NCBI GenBank assembly: GCA_036396535.1
Contig: DASWKR010000065.1
Span: 1 to 64,000, forward strand
Direction: 5' to 3'
Origin: Acidimicrobiia bacterium
Lineage (GTDB): Bacteria > Actinomycetota > Acidimicrobiia > Spongiisociales > UBA5794
DNA length: 64,000 bases
A program made the position numbers and the translations under genes. Below are positions 30,700 through 41,268 of the stretch, one piece after another. Below the pieces are notes generated by a model, which was not told the DNA's origin, did no database searches, and was given only the letters and a program-made list of their open reading frames with translations. Within the stretch, counting starts at the first letter, position 1. Each line of letters begins with the position of its first letter.

Positions 30700-32331
30700 T
30701 CAAACCCTGAGCAGTTGGATCACCGAGCCGTTCGTGCCGCCGTCGCGATCCGAGTTGGTCCACGGCGTGTAGTAGGAGCCTGGGTCGACGATTCCCTTCA
30801 CGCGCACCTCGACCTTGTCGCGGGACTGGATGCGCGTCTTCACGATGCACTTGCCCGCCTCGTCGGTCACGCATCCCCGGTCACGGCCGTTCGAGAAGCG
30901 CACACGGACCTCGGCACCGGCGACCGGGTCGCCGTCCTCGTCGACCACATTGATCTTGGCTCGGGCCCTCCAGTGCGGGCCAGGCAGCGGCCTGCTGCGG
31001 TCGTCGAGGTCGATCGTCGTAACCGCGTGGCGGGCTGCGCCGGGGAACAGGACGAAGAGACCCTGCTCGATCCCGTTCACGACGACCACCCCGCTCTCGA
31101 AGAACGGGTAGACACTCCACGCGCCGTTGAACTGCGCGGCGTTGTCTGCCGGCCAGACGTCGAAGTACCCGACCTCGGTGAGGTCGCCGCCGGCGACACC
31201 TTTGAGGGACAGCACCCGGAGCCCTGCCCGGTAGTTGGCCTGATAGGTGTGGCCGTCGGCGACGTACTGGTTGTGGTCGATGGCATTGACCCACGACCTG
31301 TGGGTGTCGAGGACGGCCGGGTCGTCGACGTCGCGCACGTCCCAGATGTAGGTCGTCGTCTTCACCCCCGAGAACATCTCATCCGCCTCGTCGTCGAGGA
31401 GGAAATACCTGTGGTTGTCAGTCAGCCACCCCTGGTGCGTGTACGAGGCGCCCGGGTATGCCCTCCTGGCGAGCTGGATCGGGCTCGACTTGTCGGTGAC
31501 GTCGACGATCGTGAGCGTGTCCTCGTTCGAGGCGAAGCACAGCTCCTTGCCGGCGTGGGCGGTGTCCGGCCCCCGGTACACGACGCACTGGACGTCGTGC
31601 GTGTAGCCGTCAGCCGAGTAGCACCCGGAGAATGCCGGGCTCGAAGGATCGGCGAGGCTCACCATGTAGAGGCCGCCGGAGCATTGGCTCGAACCGATGA
31701 CGTAGGCGTACCCGGTTTCCTCGTTCACGGCGATGTTGTGGGCGTTCGAGAACCCGTTGAGGTGGCCGCTCTCCGAGAACGTCACCGGCGGTGAGCCGAC
31801 GTCGAGGAGCTCGGTCAGGTCGAAGTACTGCAACCCCGAGGATGCCGCCTCGCTCACGATGTAGGCGTGGTCCTCGTACACCTTGATGTCACGCCAGATC
31901 GAGGAGGTGGCGTGAGGCGGCAGGCTCCCGAGGTAGACGGGATCCGTGGGCTTGGTGACCTCGACGAACGAGGTGCCGGTCGAGCGACCGACGATGGCGA
32001 ACTCGCGGCCGGACGCTTCGTCTGTCCAGCCCCAGATGTCGTTGCCCTCTCCGCCGCCCATCGAGGGAAGCGGCAGATGGGAGAGCATGTCGACGCCGAG
32101 ACACGGATAGCTGCCGGCGAAGCCGCCTTCGCATCGCGTGTATGACATCGAAGCCGACTCGAGCACGCGGGAGAGGGCGTTGCGGGCGATGCTGCTCGTC
32201 ATGCGAGCCGCGTCGACTCCGAACTCGACTTGGCGGGCGCCGCCTTCTGGGTGGGCGCCTGCCGGGAGGGCCAGACCGACGATGAGGGCGGCAGCAGCGA
32301 CCGCCGTGAGCTTCGCCTGGTATCGGTGCAC
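30700..32331 (-). CDS. Secreted beta-propeller protein, choice-of-anchor-B/LVIVD type
   Basis: A signal peptide (VHRYQAKLTAVAAAALIVGL, then ALPAGA) leads into a beta-propeller of LVIVD-like repeats: YLGSLPPHATSSIWRDIKVY, ESGHLNGFSNAHNIAVNEET, LTIVDVTDKSSPIQLARR and DHNQYVADGHTYQANYRAGL. This is the choice-of-anchor-B family. A C-terminal carboxypeptidase-regulatory-like or Ig-like domain begins KINVVDEDGDPVAGAEVRV. The role is unknown; many are surface proteins. The GTG at 32331 follows TACGCT (complement of 32341-32346) by 9 nt. An ATG at 32361 would put a proline-containing 10-residue extension before the signal peptide. Confidence 0.8.
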   Translation of the reverse strand: MHRYQAKLTAVAAAALIVGLALPAGAHPEGGARQVEFGVDAARMTSSIARNALSRVLESASMSYTRCEGGFAGSYPCLGVDMLSHLPLPSMGGGEGNDIWGWTDEASGREFAIVGRSTGTSFVEVTKPTDPVYLGSLPPHATSSIWRDIKVYEDHAYIVSEAASSGLQYFDLTELLDVGSPPVTFSESGHLNGFSNAHNIAVNEETGYAYVIGSSQCSGGLYMVSLADPSSPAFSGCYSADGYTHDVQCVVYRGPDTAHAGKELCFASNEDTLTIVDVTDKSSPIQLARRAYPGASYTHQGWLTDNHRYFLLDDEADEMFSGVKTTTYIWDVRDVDDPAVLDTHRSWVNAIDHNQYVADGHTYQANYRAGLRVLSLKGVAGGDLTEVGYFDVWPADNAAQFNGAWSVYPFFESGVVVVNGIEQGLFVLFPGAARHAVTTIDLDDRSRPLPGPHWRARAKINVVDEDGDPVAGAEVRVRFSNGRDRGCVTDEAGKCIVKTRIQSRDKVEVRVKGIVDPGSYYTPWTNSDRDGGTNGSVIQLLRV

Positions 32332-32431
32332 TGCGACGGAAGCGTAGCCGGGAGCCGCCATGCGGACGCGCAGGTGGGCGGCACCGGTGCGCGCCGCCCA
32401 CCTACGTGATCAGGGCCGCCTACTTGTCGAG

Positions 32432-32890
32432 TTACTTGTCGAGCTGGCCGCGCAGCTCGCCACCCGGATATGCGTCGGAGTGGATGTTGACGTAGTAGTC
32501 CTCGGGGTTCTGCTGGATATCGCGGAGCAGCGGCTTGGCGACATCGCGCGTGCAGCCCCTGCTCTGCTTTTTCACTGCCTGTCCGAATGCCGTGAAGTCG
32601 ACCACGATGGGCCCGTCGACGCCCGCAGCCCCATCATGGATGTGGAATGCGATCGGCGTCACGCCCGTGATCGAGATGTCGTAGCAGAGCACCTTCTTGC
32701 GCCTGTCGATCGTGACGGTGGCGACTCCGACGCCGTCCGAGTCGATGTCGGCCGTCTCCCCGTCGCCGGTCAGCGTGGCGATGCGCACCTTGGCATTGGT
32801 CTCCGGCCCGTCGATGGCGGCGATGGCCGGGATCGCGGCGGCGGCGAGCAAGCCGAGGAGCGCGAGGCCGACGATGAGTCTCCTCCTCAT
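32432..32890 (-). CDS. Secreted CHRD-domain protein
   Basis: This 152-residue protein has a signal peptide (RRRLIVGLALLGLLAAAAI). A CHRD domain follows, with the diagnostic PIAFHIHDGAAGVDGPIVVD in the middle and YYVNIHSDAYPGGELRGQL at the C-terminus. The CHRD domain occurs in chordin and in many bacterial surface proteins; its function there is unresolved. A strong ribosome-binding site (AAGGAG) lies before the ATG. It follows aceA by 82 bp upstream and the propeller gene by about 100 bp downstream, and its expression may be independent. Confidence 0.87.
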   Translation of the reverse strand: MRRRLIVGLALLGLLAAAAIPAIAAIDGPETNAKVRIATLTGDGETADIDSDGVGVATVTIDRRKKVLCYDISITGVTPIAFHIHDGAAGVDGPIVVDFTAFGQAVKKQSRGCTRDVAKPLLRDIQQNPEDYYVNIHSDAYPGGELRGQLDK

Positions 32891-32972
32891 GAACCGTCTC
32901 CTTCCCTAGAGGTTCGAGGGGAGTACGGCGCGGCCTGGATATCGGTTCCTTCGTCGGCGCCCGGAGCGCCGA

Positions 32973-34247
<1,275 letters not shown>

Positions 34248-34276
34248 GGTTGTCGCCTCCGATGTGAGCGGCGGGC

Positions 34277-35857
<1,581 letters not shown>

Positions 35858-35972
35858 CGGGGTCCTCCTGGTCCGGATGGGGCAGAGTGCGCACGCCGGC
35901 GGCGTCCTGCCAAGGCGAGTGGACATTAAGTTTGAGTGTTCTTATCATTGAGTCGTCTACTCGGAGGAAATT
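35858..35972. promoter_or_regulatory. Divergent aceB / ramB-like control region
   Basis: This 115-bp region between the divergent genes holds an AT-rich core (35921-35948). A well-formed promoter for the regulator lies at 35920-35948: -35 TGGACA (35920-35925), a 17-bp spacer and -10 TATCAT (35943-35948). GGAGG at about 35963 is the regulator's ribosome-binding site. AGGAGG for aceB lies at the other end. The aceB promoter and any RamB site could not be defined by eye. Confidence 0.65.
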
Positions 35973-37415
35973 TTGGCGGCAACTTCGATTGATTCCCTCA
36001 TTCTCGGGTATCGACTGCGACACTTCCGTAAGCAGCGCGGGCTCACGCTCGAGCAGCTCGGCGCCCTCGTCGACAAGCCGGCCCCGTACCTGTCGCTGCT
36101 CGAGAATGGCAAGCGTGAGCCGAGGCTGGGGCTCCTCAACGAGCTGGCCGCTTCGCTCGACGTCTCGGTCGCGGAGCTGCTCGAGCCGACGCCGCCGACG
36201 AAGCGATCGCGCATGGAGGTGGCGCTCGAACGTGCCCAGGATGAGCCGATCTACCGGGAGCTCGGGCTGCCATACCTCAAAGCGTCGGCCAAGCTGCCCG
36301 ACCCCGCCCTCGAGCACATCGTCGCTCTCTACGAGGCCCTCCGGGAGACCAGGACCGTCACCGATCCGACGAGGGAGGCGGCGCGGATCGCCAACGCCGA
36401 GCTACGCGCCGAGATGAAGCGGCGCGGCAACTACTTCGAGGAGATCGAGTCGGTTGCAGCCGAAGCCGTCGAAGCAGCCGGGTACGAGGGGTCGCGGGCC
36501 CTCACCGAGCGCGACATCGCCCAACTGGCGTCACACTTCGGATTCACGGTCGAGCGCGCTCCCGACGTGCCGCCTTCGGTGCGATCGGTCACGGACCTGC
36601 GCAACCGGAGGATCTACGTCGCCCAGCGCGACCTTCTCGGCACCAGGAGCGCCCGTTCGGTTGTCATCCAGACCCTCGGCCACTTCGCGCTCGATCACAC
36701 GGATCCGAGGAGCTTCGGGGAGTTCCTGCGGCAACGCGTCGAGGCGAACTACTTCGCCGGCGCCGTGCTGCTCCCTGAGGTGGCAGCCGTCCCGATGCTC
36801 GTCGAGGCGAAGCGAGAGCGCGACCTCTCGGTGGAGGATCTCCGTGACGCCTTCTACGTGTCGTACGAGATGGCGGCGCACCGCTTCACGAACCTGGCGA
36901 CCAGGCACCTCGGGCTCAAGGTGCACTTCGTCCGTTCGGACGAGGCCGGGATCATCTGGAAGGCATACGAGAACAACGACGTCCCGTTCCCGCAGAACTC
37001 GGTCGGCGCCATCGAAGGGCAGCGGCTGTGCCGCGAGTGGGGGACGCGCCAGGCGTTCCACTCGCGCGACAAGTTCTCGATCCACTACCAGTACACGGAC
37101 ACCTCGCGCGGGACATTCTGGTGCAGCACCCACGTCGACGAGCACCGCATGGCTGCCATCACCACAGGTGCCAGATTCGAGGAGGCGCAGCATTTCCGCG
37201 GCAGGGAGACGAACCGGCACTCCGCCTCACGGTGCCCCGACGGGACGTGTTGCCGCAGACCGGACGCCGGGCTGGCGTCGCGCTGGGACGGCTACGCCTG
37301 GCCGTCTGTCCGGCCGAACAGCCACGTCCTGGCGGCGATGCCCGTCGAGACCATCCCCGGCGTCGACTTGACCGAGGTGTACGAGTTCCTCGACAGGAAT
37401 GCGTCTACGGGCTGA
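35973..37415 (+). CDS. ramB: RamB-type transcriptional regulator of the glyoxylate shunt (HTH-XRE plus IrrE-like)
   Basis: The 480-residue protein has an N-terminal XRE helix-turn-helix: LRHFRKQRGLTLEQLGALVD and YLSLLENGKREPRLGLLNEL. A domain resembling ImmA/IrrE follows (about 195-320). The canonical HExxH is not visible: the matching region reads IQTLGHFALDH, so metalloprotease activity is doubtful. A C-terminal DUF2083-like part has Cys clusters including CPDGTCC. In corynebacteria and mycobacteria RamB represses aceA and aceB. The start is a TTG with GGAGG in front. Its position divergent from aceB supports the same role. Confidence 0.85.
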   Translation: MAATSIDSLILGYRLRHFRKQRGLTLEQLGALVDKPAPYLSLLENGKREPRLGLLNELAASLDVSVAELLEPTPPTKRSRMEVALERAQDEPIYRELGLPYLKASAKLPDPALEHIVALYEALRETRTVTDPTREAARIANAELRAEMKRRGNYFEEIESVAAEAVEAAGYEGSRALTERDIAQLASHFGFTVERAPDVPPSVRSVTDLRNRRIYVAQRDLLGTRSARSVVIQTLGHFALDHTDPRSFGEFLRQRVEANYFAGAVLLPEVAAVPMLVEAKRERDLSVEDLRDAFYVSYEMAAHRFTNLATRHLGLKVHFVRSDEAGIIWKAYENNDVPFPQNSVGAIEGQRLCREWGTRQAFHSRDKFSIHYQYTDTSRGTFWCSTHVDEHRMAAITTGARFEEAQHFRGRETNRHSASRCPDGTCCRRPDAGLASRWDGYAWPSVRPNSHVLAAMPVETIPGVDLTEVYEFLDRNASTG

Positions 37416-38658
37416 CGGCCCCCGCTCGCACCGGCTCGAGCCGGAGCACGTCCCCGCCCAGCGTGGCGACGAGCATCTCTCCTTCCGGGTCGAGGCCGAA
37501 GCTCGTGACGTTGCCGAGGCCGTCCAGCCACTGTCTCTCGTCGCCGACATCACCGTCGATGAGCTCGAGGCTCCTGACCCAGCCGGCGCAGTAGTCGCTG
37601 TAGAAGAAGGTGCCGTCGAGCTCCGGCATGGCTCTGCCGTGGTAGACCGGGCCGGCGATCACGGCGCACTCCGGGACGTGCTCGATGACGAGCACCGGCA
37701 ATGCGAAGTCGGCGGGGTCGCACACGGGTACCGGTTTGCCGTCCCTGAGGTCCTGGGCGGTGATGAAGCACGTGTCCGCCTCGGCGATGGGCCACCCGAA
37801 GTTGGTCCCGGCGCCGTCTGCGAGGGAGATGACGTTGATCTCCTCCCAGAAGTCCTGGCCGACGTCCCCGATGTACACGAGGCCGGACGGGGCATCGATC
37901 GTGAACCGCCATGGGTTGCGCAGGCCGTAGACCCACTTCTCCGGGGCACCGCCACCGGCGGCATGAGGGTTGTCGGGTGGGATGGCATAAGGGCTGGCGG
38001 CGTCGACGTCGAGCCTGAGGAGGCCGCCGAACACGACGTCCTCGTTTTGGCCGTTGTGGAACGGGTCGCCGATCCCGCCTCCGTCGCCGAGGCCGAGCCA
38101 GAGGTAGCCATCCGGCCCGAACTGGATCATCCCGCCGTTGTGGAAGTGGTGGGGCTGGTCCACTGCGAGCACGATCGCCCGGCTCAGCGGGTCGAGCCGG
38201 TACGGGTCGTCCCCGTCGACTCGATACTCGAGGATCCGCGAGTCTCCCAGCTTGTTGACGAGGGAGACGAACACCCGGCCATTCTGTGCGAAGCGAGGAT
38301 GGAAGGCGAGGCCGAGCAACCCCTGCTCCGTGCCCTGGCTGCCGACGTCGTTCGACACGTCGAGGAAGGGCTCCGGGCGCACCACTCCGTCCTCGACGAC
38401 CACGATCCGGCCGGGCTGCTCGACCACGAAGAGGCGATCGCTCCCCGGGGGAGCCGTGACCTGAACCGGCTGGTTCAGCCCGGAGACCAGCAGCGTCGCC
38501 TCGATCCCGGTGAGCGGACCTTCCGGGGCCTCGCCGGGGAGCGTCGTGGCGGGCGTCGGCGTCGTGGTGCCCGGCCCGATCGGGATGCCGGATGCCGCGT
38601 CACCTCCGCAGGCGGCGAGGGCGATGGCGAATGCTGCGGCGACCACGAGACGATGCAC
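37405..38658 (-). CDS. PQQ-type sugar dehydrogenase-like beta-propeller lipoprotein
   Basis: The 417-residue lipoprotein has a signal ending IALAAC and a Thr-Pro linker, then a GSDH/sorbosone dehydrogenase beta-propeller: GLNQPVQVTAPPGSDRLFVV, GLLGLAFHPRFAQNGRVFVS, LAVDQPHHFHNGGMIQFGPD, VYGLRNPWRFTIDAPSG and AGTNFGWPIAEA. These match the soluble aldose sugar dehydrogenases, which oxidise sugars with PQQ. No pqq biosynthesis genes are here. TAGCCT (complement of 38667-38672) lies 8 nt before the GTG. A paralogue is encoded at 42.7-44.0 kb. It overlaps the 3' end of the convergent ramB-like gene by 11 bp. Confidence 0.83.
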   Translation of the reverse strand: MHRLVVAAAFAIALAACGGDAASGIPIGPGTTTPTPATTLPGEAPEGPLTGIEATLLVSGLNQPVQVTAPPGSDRLFVVEQPGRIVVVEDGVVRPEPFLDVSNDVGSQGTEQGLLGLAFHPRFAQNGRVFVSLVNKLGDSRILEYRVDGDDPYRLDPLSRAIVLAVDQPHHFHNGGMIQFGPDGYLWLGLGDGGGIGDPFHNGQNEDVVFGGLLRLDVDAASPYAIPPDNPHAAGGGAPEKWVYGLRNPWRFTIDAPSGLVYIGDVGQDFWEEINVISLADGAGTNFGWPIAEADTCFITAQDLRDGKPVPVCDPADFALPVLVIEHVPECAVIAGPVYHGRAMPELDGTFFYSDYCAGWVRSLELIDGDVGDERQWLDGLGNVTSFGLDPEGEMLVATLGGDVLRLEPVRAGAVSP

Positions 38659-38702
38659 GGTGAGCGAGGCTAAACCGGCGAGGACGCTACGAGTCGGACG
38701 GG

Positions 38703-38930
38703 TTCTCTCCCGCCTTGCGGGGGACCGACGAGCGCCGAAGGCCGAGTCGAGGGGGTGGCTGCGGCGAGTCGAGTGGACGAGCCCTTCTTACGCAGTCTCC
38801 CGCTTTGCGGGGGACCGACGAGCGCCGAAGGCCGAGTCGAGGGGGTGGCTGCGGTTGGGCCCCCTCGGCTCGGTCCCTGGCGGGACACTCGCCGATCCCC
38901 CGGCTCACGCCGGGGGATTGCGTAGGGGGT
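38703..38930. repeat. Hairpin-repeat block A, second locus
   Basis: Two direct copies, about 90 bp apart (38,703-38,764 and 38,793-38,854), share 48 identical bases starting GCGGGGGACCGACGAGCGCC. Each holds a TCCCGC-TT-GCGGGGGA hairpin. A third module in opposite orientation, about 38,860-38,925, has GATCCCCCGG-CTCACG-CCGGGGGATTGCG. These modules match those at 340-745. The remaining 312-bp intergenic space between the PQQ and hypothetical genes is otherwise featureless. Confidence 0.85.
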
Positions 38931-38970
38931 GGCGCGCCCCTGGGTGCGTCGGTCTGGCATAGTGGCCGCC

Positions 38971-39432
38971 ATGTCAGACGTCGTCGTGCCGGTCGACGTG
39001 CCCCAACTCGGGGACGACCGCCTGAAGAACTGGGCGAAGGTCGTCCACTCCGTGGACGAGGGCAAGGCGTCCGGCTGGGCGTTCGAGGGCGACTTCATAG
39101 CTACCGGCGGGATCCAGGACGTGCCCGCCGGAGCCGTGATCCTGGTGTACGGCGAACGCGGGTCGCGTCAGAGCCCGTCTGTCGAGGCCAAGGTGTACAC
39201 CGCCAACAACGACGGGACGCTGAGCCAGGAGGCGGAGGCGAAGGGAAGGGCCTGGGCCAGGACGCTGCGTGACCGCGTCGTCGAGCTGCTGACGGCTGCA
39301 GAGGCGCTCCCCACGGGCGGGGTCGGGTGGCAGCCCGACCCCCCGGGGGCGGTCGGGTGGAAGCCCGACCTGATTCGATACTCGGAAGCGGCGCTGCGCG
39401 AGGAGCTGGCGCGTCGAGGGCTCGCCTCCTGA
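38971..39432 (+). CDS. Conserved-looking protein of unknown function
   Basis: The 153-residue product has a soluble, acidic N-terminal part (AKVVHSVDEGKASGWAFEGD, then IQDVPAGAVILVYGERGS) and a long helix (EAKGRAWARTLRDRVVELLT). Near the C-terminus VGWQPDPPGAVGWKPD is encoded by two hairpin-forming 20-bp repeats. No domain was recognised. CATAGT at 38958-38963 precedes the ATG by 7 nt without a ribosome-binding site. It lies 32 bp before the MFS gene and may be co-transcribed with it. Confidence 0.65.
   Translation: MSDVVVPVDVPQLGDDRLKNWAKVVHSVDEGKASGWAFEGDFIATGGIQDVPAGAVILVYGERGSRQSPSVEAKVYTANNDGTLSQEAEAKGRAWARTLRDRVVELLTAAEALPTGGVGWQPDPPGAVGWKPDLIRYSEAALREELARRGLAS
39321..39370 (+). repeat. 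Two tandem 20-bp hairpins inside a coding sequence
   Basis: GGTCGGG-TGGCAG-CCCGACC (39321-39340) and GGTCGGG-TGGAAG-CCCGACC (39351-39370) are near-identical hairpins, 30 bp apart and in frame. CCCCGGGG lies between them. They encode the repeated VGWxPD motif of the hypothetical protein and could be a repeat insertion within the gene. Confidence 0.65.
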
Positions 39433-39464
39433 GCGACGATCCTCCCGCCGTCATCGGGGGACCG

Positions 39465-40631
39465 GTGCAGCGTGCCGGGTTCGTCTCGATGCTCGTGACC
39501 GCCATGGGCGTGGCGACATTCGTCGCAGGGATATTGAGCATCCTGTCGGCGGAGATCATCGACGAGTTCGACATCACGCGCCAGCAGTTCGGGCTCCTCA
39601 TCACCGCACTCCTCGTCACCGGAGCCGGTCTGTCGTTCGCATCGGGCAAGATCACGGACGCCATCGGCGGCAAGGCCGGGTTCTTCCTCTTGTTCGCCCT
39701 GGCGGCCGCCGCATACGCCGTGTACGGGTTCGCCCCTGCGTATTGGGTGATGGCGCTCGGCGGGCTCGTCGGTGCGATGTCGAACTCGCTCGCCAACCCG
39801 ACGACCAACAAGCTGATCTCCCTGCACATCCCGGCCGGTCGCCGGTCGGTGATCACCGGCATCAAGCAGTCGGGCGTCCAGGGGGCGGTCTTCTTCGGCG
39901 GGATCCTGCTGCCGGACGTGGCCCGCCGACTCGGCTGGCGAGGCGCCATGTTCACCGTCGCCGTCTTCTCGATCCTGTTTCTCCCGCTGGTCGCGGCTGC
40001 CATCCCGCGTGACACGGCGACCACATCCGCCGACCGGCAGGGTGCCGCACCTGTCCCCGGCTTCGTGCGCTGGCTCGCCCTGTACGGCTTCCTGCTCGGG
40101 TTCGCCGGTTCGGTGACGTTCCTCATCCCGCTGTTCGCCCAGGAGTCGCTCGGGATGAGCGCCGATGCGGGGGGCACCGCGGCGGCCGTCGCCGGGCTGG
40201 CAGCGTTCGTCGGGAGGATCGCGTGGGCGCGGATCGCGGAGCGGCGCGATCGCTACGTCGTCGAGCTGCTGTGGATCGCCGTGCTGTCGGCCGGGGCGGG
40301 GTACGTGTTGCTGCAGGCGACCCCGGAGCTGCCCTCGGCCCTGTGGGTGGGCGTCGTGCTCGTCGGCCTGACGTCCAGCTCGTGGAACTCGGTCGGGATG
40401 CTGGCCGTCATCTCACGTGCCGGGGTGCTGAGGACGGGAGGCGCCACGGGAACCGTGCAGGGAGGCTTCCTGCTCGGGCTCGGGATCGGACCTCCGATCT
40501 TCGGTCGGCTCGTCGATCGGACGGGGAGCTACGACTCGATGTGGCTGCTGTCCATCGGGTTCGTGGCGGCGGCGGCGCTGCTGTGCGCCACCTGGCTCTG
40601 GCGGGACCGGGTCGTCAGGGCTCGACGATGA
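39465..40631 (+). CDS. MFS transporter
   Basis: The 388-residue membrane protein has about 12 helices of the major facilitator fold. It includes FGLLITALLVTGAGLSFASG, the loop-2/3-like GKITDAIGGKAGFFLL, and a large central loop after IPRDTATTSADRQG. The start is a GTG; the frame upstream lies in the preceding gene. The transported substrate cannot be predicted. Proteins of this type (nitrate/oxalate/formate-like and drug exporters) vary widely. Its 3' end overlaps the convergent copper-protein gene by 17 bp. Confidence 0.85.
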   Translation: MQRAGFVSMLVTAMGVATFVAGILSILSAEIIDEFDITRQQFGLLITALLVTGAGLSFASGKITDAIGGKAGFFLLFALAAAAYAVYGFAPAYWVMALGGLVGAMSNSLANPTTNKLISLHIPAGRRSVITGIKQSGVQGAVFFGGILLPDVARRLGWRGAMFTVAVFSILFLPLVAAAIPRDTATTSADRQGAAPVPGFVRWLALYGFLLGFAGSVTFLIPLFAQESLGMSADAGGTAAAVAGLAAFVGRIAWARIAERRDRYVVELLWIAVLSAGAGYVLLQATPELPSALWVGVVLVGLTSSSWNSVGMLAVISRAGVLRTGGATGTVQGGFLLGLGIGPPIFGRLVDRTGSYDSMWLLSIGFVAAAALLCATWLWRDRVVRARR

Positions 40632-41190
40632 CCCTGCCCCGCATCTCGATCGGGTGGATCTCGCAGAAATACGGGTAGGTGCCCGCCGTCTCGAAGGTGA
40701 CCGAGTATCGGCTCCCCTCGTCCAGGAAGCCCGAATCCCAGCGGCCGTCCTTGACGTAGGCGTCTCCTCCCCGACCGGATGTGGTCGTGTGGGCTCCCTG
40801 GTCGTTCGTCCAACGGACGCTGTCACCGACGGTGATGCGGACGGTCGGGGGACCGAAGGCGTAGTCGACCATCGACACGTCGACGCGTTGGGATGGAGGC
40901 TGGGTGGTGGTGGTGGTGGTGGTCGTCGTCGTCGTGGTGGTGGTCGTGGTCGTGGTCGTGGAGGTCGTCGACGTCGACGAGGTGGTGGTCGTGATGGGCG
41001 CAACCGTCGTTGTGGGAGGCGCAGTCGTGGTCGTCGCCGGCGCACCTGTTGTCGTGGCCGGCATAGTCGTCGTCGGCCTGCTGGTCGTCGATTCGACCGG
41101 AGCGGAGGTCGTCGTCTGGAGCGTCGTCGCCGCGCTCGTGCCGCAGGCGGTCGCCAGCGCCGCCACGACGATGCCACTCCGCAGTCTCAC
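40615..41190 (-). CDS. Blue-copper (plastocyanin-like) lipoprotein with poly-Thr linker
   Basis: About 191 residues include a signal with Cys in VVAALATAC, then a long Thr-rich linker ending in about 19 consecutive Thr residues. The cupredoxin domain begins VDVSMVDYAFGPPTVRITVG. Copper ligands are visible: His in GAHTTTSGRG, then Cys, His and Met in YFCEIHPIEMRG, the full type-1 set. It probably carries electrons at the cell surface. The GTG at 41190 was chosen because it gives a normal signal peptide; an ATG at 41217 adds 9 residues. The poly-Thr tract is a triplet repeat at DNA level. Confidence 0.85.
   Translation of the reverse strand: MRLRSGIVVAALATACGTSAATTLQTTTSAPVESTTSRPTTTMPATTTGAPATTTTAPPTTTVAPITTTTSSTSTTSTTTTTTTTTTTTTTTTTTTQPPSQRVDVSMVDYAFGPPTVRITVGDSVRWTNDQGAHTTTSGRGGDAYVKDGRWDSGFLDEGSRYSVTFETAGTYPYFCEIHPIEMRGRVIVEP
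40903..40972. repeat. Trinucleotide-repeat tract (poly-Thr coding)
   Basis: About 70 bp of GGT/GTC/CGT triplets, read on the minus strand as Thr codons ACC, GAC-free, encode the linker of the copper lipoprotein. GTG runs of 6 units are present (GTGGTGGTGGTGGTGGTG). The tract can expand or contract in frame through slippage. Confidence 0.8.
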
Positions 41191-41268
41191 GCCGTCGGAT
41201 ACGGCGCCGTGTCGCATACCGGTTCGCGGTTGCGGCCGCGGCGCGGCGACCCGTAGCCTCGCCCGTCA

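Noticed and set aside
38703-38930. CRISPR array
   Set aside because: There are only three modules, in mixed orientation, with unequal spacing and no unique spacers. No Cas gene is in the window.
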